The translations under genes were made by a program, and so were the position numbers. 39,494 bases of DNA from Ruminococcus sp. (lineage in GTDB: Bacteria > Bacillota > Clostridia > Oscillospirales > Ruminococcaceae), in assembly GCA_017397925.1 (NCBI GenBank), contig JAFQHO010000058.1:1-39494 (forward strand), in the 5' to 3' direction. Shown here piece after piece: positions 8,811 through 16,752 of this stretch; positions within the stretch are counted from its first letter, which is position 1; every line of letters begins with the position of its first letter. The notes beneath the pieces are model-generated. The model saw nothing but the letters and a program-made list of their open reading frames with translations, was not told the origin of the DNA and did not search any database.

Positions 8811-8833
8811 ATGAAATTTCTGCAAAATTTCAT
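8811..8833. promoter_or_regulatory. Perfect palindrome upstream of the CobW promoter (possible operator)
   Basis: ATGAAATTT and AAATTTCAT flank a 5-nt spacer, giving a perfect 9-bp inverted repeat whose edge lies 10 bp upstream of the -35 box. It has no T-run, so it is more like a protein-binding site than a terminator. It does not match the Zur, Fur or PerR box consensus that I know. Confidence 0.45.
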
Positions 8834-9127
8834 TTTCCATATCATTATTTTTGATTTCTGACTATGTCACATTTTTCTTATTCACAACAACACCCCCTCA
8901 CTAAAGGGCAAAAATGGGCCTTTTTTCAACCAAAAATGGTTGATTATTGAAAAATAATTTTTATTTTCTACGTTTTAGATAATTATCAACATCGTATTTT
9001 ATGAATATTCTACAGATTTTATTGCTATATTTTTTATTGTAGTTTTGCGTTATTTTTATCTTTTTTCATCTGCATAAACAATGGATAACTGATAATTTTG
9101 GTGGTTGGTATAAAATTATAACATAAA
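8834..9127. other. AT-rich intergenic region without a recognised gene
   Basis: About 290 bp between the CobW promoter region and the end of the diguanylate cyclase gene. It holds a 7-bp hairpin (TCAACCA, AAAA loop, TGGTTGA, near 8926-8943) and a weak hairpin followed by TTTTTT near 8900-8926. No open frame with a ribosome site was seen. Confidence 0.5.
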
Positions 9128-9151
9128 GAGGGCGGAAATCACTCCGCCCTC
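9128..9151 (-). terminator. Probable terminator of the CBM-diguanylate cyclase gene
   Basis: A perfect 9-bp stem, GAGGGCGGA (9128-9136) and TCCGCCCTC (9143-9151), lies 8 nt after the stop codon at 9159. The T-tract on the minus strand is short (TTTATG), so termination may be partial. The plus-strand side carries a better T-run. Confidence 0.6.
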
Positions 9152-9158
9152 AGATTTT

Positions 9159-10820
9159 TTATTTACGTGAAAATTGTTCATTTTCAGCTTTGATTTTCTG
9201 CTTGTGTGCATACATTTCTTTGTCGCATTGAGCTATTATTTCAGTAATTGACGGATATTTTTCTTCGTCGTACTGCGCAAATCCACTGGCTACCATAAAC
9301 GGATAGCCCTTGTCAATTTTGCTTTCATTTTCCATTGCTTCAAGTATCTTTTCAGATATAGGATTTTCAGCCATACATACGAATTCATCTCCGCCTATTC
9401 TATATACCTTACCTGATTTTCCAACTATTTCTTTCAGAATATCAGCACAGCGGATAATCGCTGCATCTCCTGTTTTATGGCCGTGATTATCATTCAGATA
9501 TTTAAGGAAATTCACATCACAAAGTGCATAATACAGCTTTTTACACTGTTCTGTATCAGCATTGAGCTCTTTTATCCGCTGCTCATATGCGTTTCTGTTG
9601 TATGACCCGGTCATTGCATCCTTAGAAACAAGCTCCAATGCTTCATTCTTCTTTTTGACACGCTTGTAAATAACTCTGATTATTACTATAAGAAAAATAG
9701 CAATTACAATGCTGCAAAGTGCTATTATTATATTTCTGATATTTTGTTCTTTTTTCATCACTGCAGCTTTGGCTACAGTAACATTATCAACATAATAGGA
9801 CATTGTATCATTCTTTGTAAGCTGCTTTCCTTCTTCAACGTTATCAGTCTGTATATAAAGACATACATTCTGCGCATCTTCGGGAATTGTATAATATCCC
9901 TCGATTTTTGTCCATTTGCCCTTTTTTACAGATTTAGAAGAAATCAGATTGTATACTCCCACTCCATTTTCGCTGTACTGCAGTTCCATTCTGAAAATGT
10001 GCGAATCTTCATATTCAGCTCCGTTATACATAACATATGCCGAATAATAATAGCTTTCACCCTTAGCCACCCTGTTGGAAATATTTACCATAGGTCCGTT
10101 CCAGGCTTTTGTTCTGTTGGTTGCATAAATGGAGTGTGTACCTGTTTTACTGTACTCATCAGTATGAGCCACTGTCATATCGCCTCTTGCACTCCAGCCG
10201 TCAAAATCGCCTTCAAAATCCATTACAAATTTATCTTCGGTTTTCGCAGGCTCAGTATCTGCCGCATTATTGCTTTCACCAAGAATATAAAAATCATCAA
10301 TTGAAAAATTTACATTATCAGTGCTGCACTCTATATAAACCAGTGATGACAGCGCATCTTCCGGTATCGGTATTGTACCTGAAAGATTAACCCAGTTATT
10401 CGGTTCTATTTCAGCTGTTGCAATCTGAGTAAAGCTGTCAACACCGTAACTGTCCTGCGTTTTAAGTGTAAAGGATATACTCTGCGCGCCACTGCTCTCA
10501 TGATAAACCCAGCCATTGAATGTGTATTCCTGTCCGGGCTGAATTAAATCACTGCAATTGTAAGAAGGCCCCTCATATGCCATCTTACGATTGGCTGTTT
10601 TAAGACTTGTTTCGCTCAAATGGCCGTTAGAGTTGTCAATATGCAGTTCACAATTGCCAAACGGCATCCACTTGCCGGCTTTTCCATCTTCGAAATCACT
10701 ACCTACAATAATTGCCGGTTCCTGCGTTGAGACATCGTCTGAAAATGCAGTAAATGGAAGTGATGAATTGATAAATGCCAAAAATGTAATAGCGGAAATC
10801 AATAGTTTTTTAACTTTCAT
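9159..10820 (-). CDS. Membrane diguanylate cyclase with two extracellular CBM-like domains
   Basis: The 553-residue protein has a signal peptide or N-terminal membrane anchor (residues 1-27) and two beta-sandwich modules resembling CBM4/9/22 carbohydrate-binding domains (about 35-190 and 205-360). The modules show the pattern DFE.G..W, long polar strands, then (V)DNV/IDDF. A membrane helix (about 362-387) and a C-terminal GGDEF domain (about 400-553) follow. The GGDEF domain looks active: DAMTGSYNR, CDVNFLKYLND and GGDEF at 476-480. No RxxD inhibitory site precedes the motif. The product should make c-di-GMP in the cytosol in response to a ligand outside, probably a polysaccharide. The ATG at 10820 follows GGGTGAG, which lies inside the longer GTG frame. 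It is divergent from an EAL gene. The CBM family is judged by eye. Confidence 0.85.
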   Translation of the reverse strand: MKVKKLLISAITFLAFINSSLPFTAFSDDVSTQEPAIIVGSDFEDGKAGKWMPFGNCELHIDNSNGHLSETSLKTANRKMAYEGPSYNCSDLIQPGQEYTFNGWVYHESSGAQSISFTLKTQDSYGVDSFTQIATAEIEPNNWVNLSGTIPIPEDALSSLVYIECSTDNVNFSIDDFYILGESNNAADTEPAKTEDKFVMDFEGDFDGWSARGDMTVAHTDEYSKTGTHSIYATNRTKAWNGPMVNISNRVAKGESYYYSAYVMYNGAEYEDSHIFRMELQYSENGVGVYNLISSKSVKKGKWTKIEGYYTIPEDAQNVCLYIQTDNVEEGKQLTKNDTMSYYVDNVTVAKAAVMKKEQNIRNIIIALCSIVIAIFLIVIIRVIYKRVKKKNEALELVSKDAMTGSYNRNAYEQRIKELNADTEQCKKLYYALCDVNFLKYLNDNHGHKTGDAAIIRCADILKEIVGKSGKVYRIGGDEFVCMAENPISEKILEAMENESKIDKGYPFMVASGFAQYDEEKYPSITEIIAQCDKEMYAHKQKIKAENEQFSRK

Positions 10821-10835
10821 TTTTCTCACCCGAAT

Positions 10836-10913
10836 CTTAAAGCATTGTCATACAAAGCACGTATTAGCTTTGTACATTGTGATTAGTACCTTTAAACCTG
10901 CTCTTCACAGAGC
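10836..10913 (-). promoter_or_regulatory. Structured leader element of the diguanylate cyclase mRNA
   Basis: Between the promoter and start codon the RNA can form a closing stem (10890-10895 with 10837-10842), an internal loop with ACAATG on both sides, and a perfect 8-bp stem TACAAAGC/GCTTTGTA (10867-10874 with 10851-10858). A further 5-bp hairpin lies at 10900-10913. The closing stem ends a few bases before the ribosome site. This is riboswitch-like, but it does not show the conserved c-di-GMP-I or c-di-GMP-II motifs I know. Confidence 0.4.
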
Positions 10914-10943
10914 TGCATTAAGTGTATTTTATTAAAGTCCCTT

Positions 10944-10965
10944 AAAAAAATTGCTACTTCAGCAA
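10944..10965 (-). terminator. Terminator-like hairpin early in the diguanylate cyclase leader
   Basis: On the minus strand a 5-bp stem TTGCT/AGCAA with a 5-nt loop is followed directly by TTTTTTT. It sits about 25-45 nt after the predicted transcription start, so it could attenuate the transcript. The stem is short. Confidence 0.4.
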
Positions 10966-10996
10966 CATATTCTTACCCATTTTTATAATTATATAT

Positions 10997-11025
10997 ATTA
11001 TAACACATTTTTCAGTAATTGTCTA
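10997..11025 (-). promoter_or_regulatory. Promoter of the CBM-diguanylate cyclase gene
   Basis: TAGACA (11020-11025) and TATAAT (10997-11002) on the minus strand have a 17-nt spacer. This predicts a leader of about 170 nt. The rest of the intergenic region, 11026-11208, is AT-rich and holds no recognised gene. Confidence 0.75.
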
Positions 11026-11208
11026 TATAAAATCATAAAAAATATCAAATATTTTGTAAATTTATATCATATATGTATAATATTTTTCCTTATTTACACT
11101 CCATTGAATTTTGATAAAAAAGTTAATTCAATATGCTGAAAAAAACATCATTTTAATTGTATATTTTGCACCATTTTTTAACATTTTGTAACGTTTTTTC
11201 AGAATATC

Positions 11209-11237
11209 TTGAAAAAAAATTTAGACTATGGTATAAT
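11209..11237 (+). promoter_or_regulatory. Extended -10 promoter of the EAL gene
   Basis: TTGAAA (11209-11214), a 17-nt spacer and TATAAT (11232-11237) preceded by TGG. The leader is about 80 nt and contains a small nested inverted repeat (TTCAAG at 11285-11290, CTTGAA at 11306-11311) just upstream of the ribosome site AAGGTG. Confidence 0.8.
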
Positions 11238-11325
11238 ATTAATAGTATAAAAATACTGAATTATATTTCCGAAAAAATAAACGCTTCAAGGTTGATAACC
11301 CTAAGCTTGAAATGAAGGTGAAAAA

Positions 11326-13023
11326 ATGAATTGCTATGACTACGATACGCACTTTACAAAACTATTTTCGGATTTTATATATGATATGGAGAAAATTCCA
11401 CCTAATATCGAACACCCCGAGGTTTTCAGATCTGTTGCAAAAATCTGCAAGTTTCTAAGAATTTCTGAATTTACGGCTTCTCTTATGGAAAGTCCGGAGG
11501 TTTCTGATAACAATCCGCAGTATCATGAAACGACTTTTTTCTCCGAAGGTGAATCTGACAATGATTTATCAATTACAATTATAAAAGATACTCCCGGTGG
11601 TTTAGCAAAATTTATTGCTTCTCCTTACAAAAATTCTGATGTCTGGAATGATGCTGAAAAAGAAAAAATCCATATGTTTCTTACTACTTTCTTTATTTTC
11701 AGCAGCAGGGCAAGAAACTTTTCAGTTTCTAATTATCTGATGTATCACGATGAAGCACTGGGTATTTACAATGTAAAATTTCTTGCCAGAAAGATATCAG
11801 AGCTTCTTGCTGAGAACAAGGCTGTTGGAAATGTCTGTTGTCGCTTTAATCTGAGAAAATTTTCTCTTGTCAATAAGATTCTTGGAAGAAAAACAGGAAC
11901 TGTTGTTATGAAAAGATTTGTTTTAAGATTAAAGGAAATTGCAGGAGATGACAGTTATTTGTGCCGACTCGGAGGAGATAACTTCCTTATGCTTCTCCCT
12001 GAAAACAAAATCCACGATGTAATCAATTTTCTTTCAGGCTCAGATGTCGAAACAGGTAAAGAGGGCAATGAATATATCAGAGTTTCTGCAAGAGCAAGTT
12101 TTCTTCATATTACTGAGGATTGTCACACTACATCTGATATTATCGACAGAACAACTCTTGCACTTAATATGCTCAGAGAAACTCCTGGCAGTCTGCATTT
12201 CATATATGATGAAAAAGCAAGAAAAAAAGAAGAAAATATGCGTATGGTTGAGGAAAACTTCCTTAATGCAATAAGAAATGAAGAATTCCTTGTATATTAT
12301 CAGCCAAAAGCTGAGCTCCACGATTATTCTCTTTGCGGCGCCGAAGCTTTATGCCGCTGGAAACACAACGGTGAAATCATTCCTCCCGGAGCATTTATCC
12401 CAGTCCTTGAACAAAGCAGTCATATCTGCACTCTCGATATGTATATGCTTGAGCATGTATGTCGCGATATCAGAAGATGGCTTGACATTGGATTAGACGT
12501 TGTAAGAGTATCTGTAAACCTTTCAAGAGTAAATCTGGGCAATCAAAAGTTAGCAGAACAAATTATAAGCACAATCAGAAAATATGACGTACCATTCAAG
12601 TATATTGAAATTGAAGTTACAGAAACAACATCAGAAGTAGATCTTCACGAGCTTATAAAAGTTGTAAAGAAACTGCATGAAGTTGGAATATGCACATCAA
12701 TTGATGACTTTGGTGTAGGATATTCTTCATTGAACCTCATACGTGATCTGCCTTGGGATACTATGAAAATCGATAAGAGTTTCCTCCCTCTCGCAGGTGA
12801 AATGTACAACGATCAGAAAAAAACTATGCTTAAGTATGTTATTGCTATGGCTCAGGATCTCGGTCTTGAGTGTATGATGGAGGGTGTTGAAACAACCGAG
12901 CATATAGCTATTCTCAAAGAAAACGACTGCTACTACGCACAAGGATTTTGTTTTGATATGCCCCTTCCTGTTAACATTTTTGAAAACAGGCTGAGAGACA
13001 AAGTACTTACTTTAAAACAATAA
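11326..13023 (+). CDS. Cytosolic GGDEF(degenerate)-EAL c-di-GMP phosphodiesterase
   Basis: The 565-residue protein has no membrane segment. Residues 1 to about 140 form an unassigned, possibly GAF-like, sensor region. A degenerate GGDEF domain follows, with GGDNF at 216-220 and LGIYN in place of LTGxxNR, and is probably inactive or regulatory. An EAL domain (about 310-560) then keeps the key residues: E340 in GAEAL, NLSR, the Glu of EVTE, DDFG, KIDKSF, EGVET and QGF. This predicts hydrolysis of c-di-GMP to pGpG. The ATG follows AAGGTG by 6 nt. It is divergent from the CBM-diguanylate cyclase, so the two may set c-di-GMP level jointly. Confidence 0.92.
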   Translation: MNCYDYDTHFTKLFSDFIYDMEKIPPNIEHPEVFRSVAKICKFLRISEFTASLMESPEVSDNNPQYHETTFFSEGESDNDLSITIIKDTPGGLAKFIASPYKNSDVWNDAEKEKIHMFLTTFFIFSSRARNFSVSNYLMYHDEALGIYNVKFLARKISELLAENKAVGNVCCRFNLRKFSLVNKILGRKTGTVVMKRFVLRLKEIAGDDSYLCRLGGDNFLMLLPENKIHDVINFLSGSDVETGKEGNEYIRVSARASFLHITEDCHTTSDIIDRTTLALNMLRETPGSLHFIYDEKARKKEENMRMVEENFLNAIRNEEFLVYYQPKAELHDYSLCGAEALCRWKHNGEIIPPGAFIPVLEQSSHICTLDMYMLEHVCRDIRRWLDIGLDVVRVSVNLSRVNLGNQKLAEQIISTIRKYDVPFKYIEIEVTETTSEVDLHELIKVVKKLHEVGICTSIDDFGVGYSSLNLIRDLPWDTMKIDKSFLPLAGEMYNDQKKTMLKYVIAMAQDLGLECMMEGVETTEHIAILKENDCYYAQGFCFDMPLPVNIFENRLRDKVLTLKQ

Positions 13024-13027
13024 ATTC

Positions 13028-13066
13028 AAAAGGGTACCGCTGATTGAAATGCGATGCCCTTTTTTA
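13028..13066 (+). terminator. Terminator of the EAL gene
   Basis: An imperfect hairpin (AAAGGG...CCGC with GCG...CCCTTT) followed by TTTTTT, starting 5 nt after the stop. Confidence 0.7.
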
Positions 13067-13072
13067 TGGCTC

Positions 13073-13101
13073 TTGAAATATTTTCATTTATATGATATAA
13101 T
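13073..13101 (+). promoter_or_regulatory. Promoter of the GT-C-like membrane protein gene
   Basis: TTGAAA (13073-13078), a 17-nt spacer and TATAAT (13096-13101) with an upstream TGA extended -10. The leader of about 100 nt contains two copies of the palindrome TTGATCAA (13142-13149 and 13160-13167). Confidence 0.75.
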
Positions 13102-13141
13102 AATACTGCTTCCTACTTACGGGATACACATCAAAATACTG

Positions 13142-13167
13142 TTGATCAAGAAAATGTAATTGATCAA
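13142..13167. repeat. Paired TTGATCAA palindromes in a leader
   Basis: Two identical 8-bp palindromes lie 18 bp apart centre to centre, between the promoter and the membrane-protein start. They could pair into an 8-bp hairpin or bind a dimeric regulator. Confidence 0.4.
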
Positions 13168-13206
13168 ACAAGAGATTAAGACAGACTGAAAGGAAAAATC
13201 AGATAG

Positions 13207-15024
13207 ATGAATAAAAATAACAACCGAATTGAAAAAGATACTAAATTTATGTCATTGGCACGTGTAATTGCTGCTATAATTACGCTTTTTCCCATTGGAA
13301 CACTTACTTTAGCCAGTTTTACAGGTACTACGGGAATGGAAATTATTCAGGCAGAGGGCGTTGTTGACAGCATCCTTTTACGTATTCGTGAGGGATGGGA
13401 AACCGTTATATATTACAGCGATAATGTATTTGCCAATTTCATTATGCTGATTGCAGGATTTATCGCCATTTTCCTGATATTACCGCTAATGAAAAAAATA
13501 CCGCTCTGGGCGGAAATTACAATTGTTGCAACCTGGACTATAACACTTGGTGTTGTATGGATTTACTCCTCTAACCTCTCCCCTACCGAAGATTCATACA
13601 GAGTTACAGATGCTGCAATTTGCTTTGCAAAAGAAAACTATGGCCCTCTCGCTGAAGGTCAGCGATATTTCAGAGATTACTCATATCAATTAGGTTATGT
13701 TCTGTTCAATGAGATAATAATACGCTTTGCTATGATGTTCGGAGAGGTTAAAGACCTTCTTTTCCTTGAAGTTCTGAACGTTATTTTCCTTGCAGTGTCA
13801 TATACATCAATAATCCTTATAAATAAACTTATATTCAAAGATGACAAAATACGCCACATAACTTCAATTCTTCTTATGTTTGCAGCTCAGCCAATTATTT
13901 TCACCTCATTCCTTTATGGAATAATCCCGGGCTTTGCCTTTGCGTCACTTGCTCTGTTGTTTATGATACTGTATCTGAAAAAGAGTAAAATAATATACGG
14001 TATTCTTTCTGTTATATCTGTAGTTCTTGCCGTTATGATAAAAACAAATAACTACATTGTACTTGTTGCAATTTGTTGTATTGTCTTTGTTATGATGTTC
14101 CGACGCAAAAAATTCATACGTGATATCCTTTATATCATTACTGCAGTTGTTCTTTCTGTTTCTGTAACTCCTGCTGTAAAAACTTATTATGAACATCGTT
14201 CTGGTATGGATTTAGGCGAATCCCTGCCATTTTCAGCCTGGTTTGTAATGGGACTCAACGAAGCAACCAATGGACCCGGTTGGTATAATCCGAACTTCAC
14301 CGTTCATATGTATGCTGGCGCTAATTTCAATCCTGATGCTATAAATATACGGTCATCCCAGCTTATTAAGGAAAGATTTGACTACTTCAAAGAAAATCCG
14401 CAATATAGAAAAGAATTCTTCTACAAGAAATTCATATCACAATGGAATGAAACAAGTTACCAAAGTATATGGAATAATCAAATAAGAAGACACTACTATC
14501 CAAGAAAAGAAATTGCAGAATGGGTATGCAATAAAGGAGCAACTAAAACAAAGCAATATATGGACTATTATGCACAATTAATATTTGCCGCTTGTTTAAT
14601 CGGACTTCTTGCCTGTCTGAAAAATAAAAACTTTCTTAGCATTACTTTCCCTATTGTTATACTTGGCGGTATAATTTATCATATCCTTGCTGAGGCTAAA
14701 TCTCAGTATTCTATGCCTTATTTTATACTTATGATAGGATTTGCCGCCTATGGCGTTATGGTCATATATGATTACCTGTACAGTAAATCCAATGATAATA
14801 AGCTTTTGGGACTTATTTTCTGTACCGAAAAACTTGTTTCCGGAAAAAAAGCAGCTGCAGAAAATACTGTAATTTCTCATGACGAAACTAATAATGCATC
14901 TGTTGCTGATACAGCTACAGCATTGATCAGCGAAGCGACAGAAGATACTCCTGCTCCCGAAGATATACCTGTGAATGAACAAGAATTATTCGAAAATTCA
15001 GCAGATATATCTGAAACAGAATAA
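13207..15024 (+). CDS. Polytopic membrane protein, GT-C-like glycosyltransferase
   Basis: The 605-residue protein has about 11 hydrophobic helices and an acidic, Ala/Thr/Glu-rich cytosolic-looking tail (about 555-605). After the third helix an extracytoplasmic loop reads SPTEDSYRV and then RYFRDYSYQLGYVLF. This fits the GT-C/GT39 (PMT/ArnT-like) pattern of an acidic catalytic residue in the first loop, and such enzymes move sugars from lipid-linked donors to proteins or envelope polymers. The acceptor is unknown. The ribosome site is weak: AAAGGA lies about 12 nt upstream of the ATG. It has its own promoter and ends at a strong bidirectional terminator. A transporter-like protein is the alternative reading. 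Confidence 0.6.
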   Translation: MNKNNNRIEKDTKFMSLARVIAAIITLFPIGTLTLASFTGTTGMEIIQAEGVVDSILLRIREGWETVIYYSDNVFANFIMLIAGFIAIFLILPLMKKIPLWAEITIVATWTITLGVVWIYSSNLSPTEDSYRVTDAAICFAKENYGPLAEGQRYFRDYSYQLGYVLFNEIIIRFAMMFGEVKDLLFLEVLNVIFLAVSYTSIILINKLIFKDDKIRHITSILLMFAAQPIIFTSFLYGIIPGFAFASLALLFMILYLKKSKIIYGILSVISVVLAVMIKTNNYIVLVAICCIVFVMMFRRKKFIRDILYIITAVVLSVSVTPAVKTYYEHRSGMDLGESLPFSAWFVMGLNEATNGPGWYNPNFTVHMYAGANFNPDAINIRSSQLIKERFDYFKENPQYRKEFFYKKFISQWNETSYQSIWNNQIRRHYYPRKEIAEWVCNKGATKTKQYMDYYAQLIFAACLIGLLACLKNKNFLSITFPIVILGGIIYHILAEAKSQYSMPYFILMIGFAAYGVMVIYDYLYSKSNDNKLLGLIFCTEKLVSGKKAAAENTVISHDETNNASVADTATALISEATEDTPAPEDIPVNEQELFENSADISETE

Positions 15025-15032
15025 ACAAAAAC

Positions 15033-15068
15033 AGCGTACCGAAATATAAAAATCGGTACGCTTAATTT
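15033..15068. terminator. Bidirectional terminator between convergent genes
   Basis: A perfect 10-bp stem (15033-15042 with 15053-15062) has an AT-rich loop, TTAATTTTTT on the plus side and TTTTTG on the minus side. It can serve both the membrane-protein gene and the end of the riboflavin operon. Confidence 0.9.
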
Positions 15069-15069
15069 T

Positions 15070-15726
15070 TTATGAAAGAAGTTTTTTTACAGCATCAGGA
15101 ATTTCCGTAATATCACTGACAATTATATCAGCCGCCGACAATTCCTCGGAGCTGCCGTATCCATAACCGCAGCCTATTGATTTCAAGCCGTTTTTTTCAG
15201 CTGTTTCAATATCGTGAAATCTATCGCCTATTACTATGAATTCCCCTTTGTGCTGTAAACTGAACAGACGGAAAATCTGATATTTGGGAATAAAATCAAA
15301 TTCCTCACAGCAGTAGAAATAATCAAAATAGCGATTAAGTTCGAATACTTTCGAATGTCGCTCCATATACTGCACACGACAGTTGCTCAGAAATATCAGA
15401 GTATGCCCTTGTAATTTCAGCTCTGTAAGGATTTTCTCAGCGTTGGGATACAACGCTCCCTCGCCGTTTTCAATACGTTTTCCCATATCCTGCCCTAAAA
15501 ATATACGAGCCTTTTCCTTAATATCAGCAGGCACATCGGGGAGGAATTTATTCCACATATCAGTTGAATTAAAGCCAAGCCAGTAGCTTATTTCATCGTC
15601 AGTGTACTCTTTTTCAGGCATATACCCCATATCAGCAAGCATTTTACAGGTTGCACGGAATGCAGGGGCATATGTCAGCATCGACTGGTGAAGGGTACCG
15701 TCATAGTCAAAAATAAGATTTGCCAT
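15070..15726 (-). CDS. HAD-family phosphatase at the end of the riboflavin operon
   Basis: The 218-residue HAD hydrolase has the nucleophile and acid in DYDGT (D7, D9), motif II FLSNCR, a lysine-containing cap end, and motif IV VIGDRFHDIETA, with a helical cap between. It resembles phosphoglycolate-phosphatase-type HADs. Its ATG overlaps the ribH stop (TAATG), so it is translationally coupled and FMN-controlled. Dephosphorylation of 5-amino-6-ribitylamino-uracil phosphate is done by HAD enzymes in E. coli and B. subtilis, so this gene is a candidate for that step. The role is inferred from context only. Confidence 0.85.
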   Translation of the reverse strand: MANLIFDYDGTLHQSMLTYAPAFRATCKMLADMGYMPEKEYTDDEISYWLGFNSTDMWNKFLPDVPADIKEKARIFLGQDMGKRIENGEGALYPNAEKILTELKLQGHTLIFLSNCRVQYMERHSKVFELNRYFDYFYCCEEFDFIPKYQIFRLFSLQHKGEFIVIGDRFHDIETAEKNGLKSIGCGYGYGSSEELSAADIIVSDITEIPDAVKKLLS

Positions 15727-16193
15727 TAGTCCTCAATCTCTCTGATAAGGTTAATCATTTCGATTGCCCCCTCAGCGCACTCGCTGCCCTTATTGCCAGC
15801 CTTAGAGCCTGCACGCTCAATAGCCTGCTCAATGTTTTCAGTTGTGATAACACCGAACATTACAGGAATATCGCTGTTGAGTGATACGTGAGCAATTCCC
15901 TTTGCAGCCTCGTTGCATACAAGGTCATAGTGGGATGTGCTGCCTCTGATAATTGCGCCAAGACAGATGATAGCGTCATATTTGCCGCTGTCAGCCATTT
16001 TCTTTGCAATAAGAGGGATTTCAAATGCACCGGGAACCCACGCAATATCAATGGAGTCCTCAGATACATTGTGTCTTTTGAGAGTATCAACAGCGCCGCC
16101 TAAAAGCTTGCTTGTGATAAACTCGTTGAATCGTGCAACTACGATTCCTATTCTTACGTCCTTTGGAATAAGATTGCCTTCGTAAATGTTCAT
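15726..16193 (-). CDS. ribH: 6,7-dimethyl-8-ribityllumazine synthase
   Basis: RibH condenses 5-amino-6-ribitylamino-uracil with 3,4-dihydroxy-2-butanone 4-phosphate to form the riboflavin precursor lumazine. The 155-residue protein shows VARFNEFIT near the N-terminus, [23 protein letters not shown] with the catalytic His region, and [20 protein letters not shown]. These are family signatures and the length is typical. It lies 18 nt after the small membrane-protein gene and overlaps the HAD gene by one base. Confidence 0.97.
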   Translation of the reverse strand: MNIYEGNLIPKDVRIGIVVARFNEFITSKLLGGAVDTLKRHNVSEDSIDIAWVPGAFEIPLIAKKMADSGKYDAIICLGAIIRGSTSHYDLVCNEAAKGIAHVSLNSDIPVMFGVITTENIEQAIERAGSKAGNKGSECAEGAIEMINLIREIED

Positions 16194-16211
16194 TTTATAA
16201 TACTCCTTTAA

Positions 16212-16736
16212 TCAGTTTTCAGAGCAATACTGCTCATAATTATCTTTTAATATCAACGCCAAGCGTTCTTTATCTTCAATTATTTTATATCTTAACGGAA
16301 TATCATTATTTTTATAATACAATTCAAGTATTTCGCCATTTTTCGAAATCAGATATTTATAATTGGATTTCTGGCACATCTTTTTAAAATTGCCGAATAC
16401 TATTACAGAATTATCTGTTAGGTAAATATACCTTACAAATAAAAGTCTGAAAAGATAGCAGAACAAGCATATACTCCAGACTATTAGAACAACCAGATTC
16501 CATTCTGCTTCATTCCTATCGCCGCATATACGAGCCTCTTTATATCGTGAACTTGATATTAATATCCAGCCGATACTCAACGCACACCATAGTATACTCG
16601 TTTTATAATTGGTACCCTTTAGCTTTACTTTATTTTCAGCATATTTTACCCGTTTGAGATAAACAAAATAATCACAAAAACATAATACAAATATAATTGC
16701 CATTATCGATAAAATAATAATCGACAAAACTTTCAT
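16212..16736 (-). CDS. Unknown membrane protein inside the riboflavin operon
   Basis: I do not recognise a named family with confidence. The 174-residue protein has a hydrophobic N-terminal helix (about 3-23), a second near 48-60 and a third near 82-104. A soluble C-terminal part (about 105-174) follows, with a strand pattern (YIYLTDNSVIVFG, YKYLISKNGEILELYY) like small bacterial PH-type domains. It is separated from ribBA by 16 nt and from ribH by 18 nt, with GGCGGTGAG as ribosome site. This makes it a true operon member. It is not one of the known riboflavin enzymes, and it does not look like RibU or another known riboflavin carrier. Confidence 0.75.
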   Translation of the reverse strand: MKVLSIIILSIMAIIFVLCFCDYFVYLKRVKYAENKVKLKGTNYKTSILWCALSIGWILISSSRYKEARICGDRNEAEWNLVVLIVWSICLFCYLFRLLFVRYIYLTDNSVIVFGNFKKMCQKSNYKYLISKNGEILELYYKNNDIPLRYKIIEDKERLALILKDNYEQYCSEN

Positions 16737-16752
16737 AATTACTCACCGCCAA

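Noticed and set aside
8900-8943. Hairpins with T-run as a terminator on the plus strand
   Set aside because: No plus-strand gene lies upstream, and the first stem is weak. Left as part of the intergenic description.
11285-11325. Possible c-di-GMP riboswitch before the EAL gene
   Set aside because: Only a short nested inverted repeat is present. The conserved GEMM segments and length are missing.
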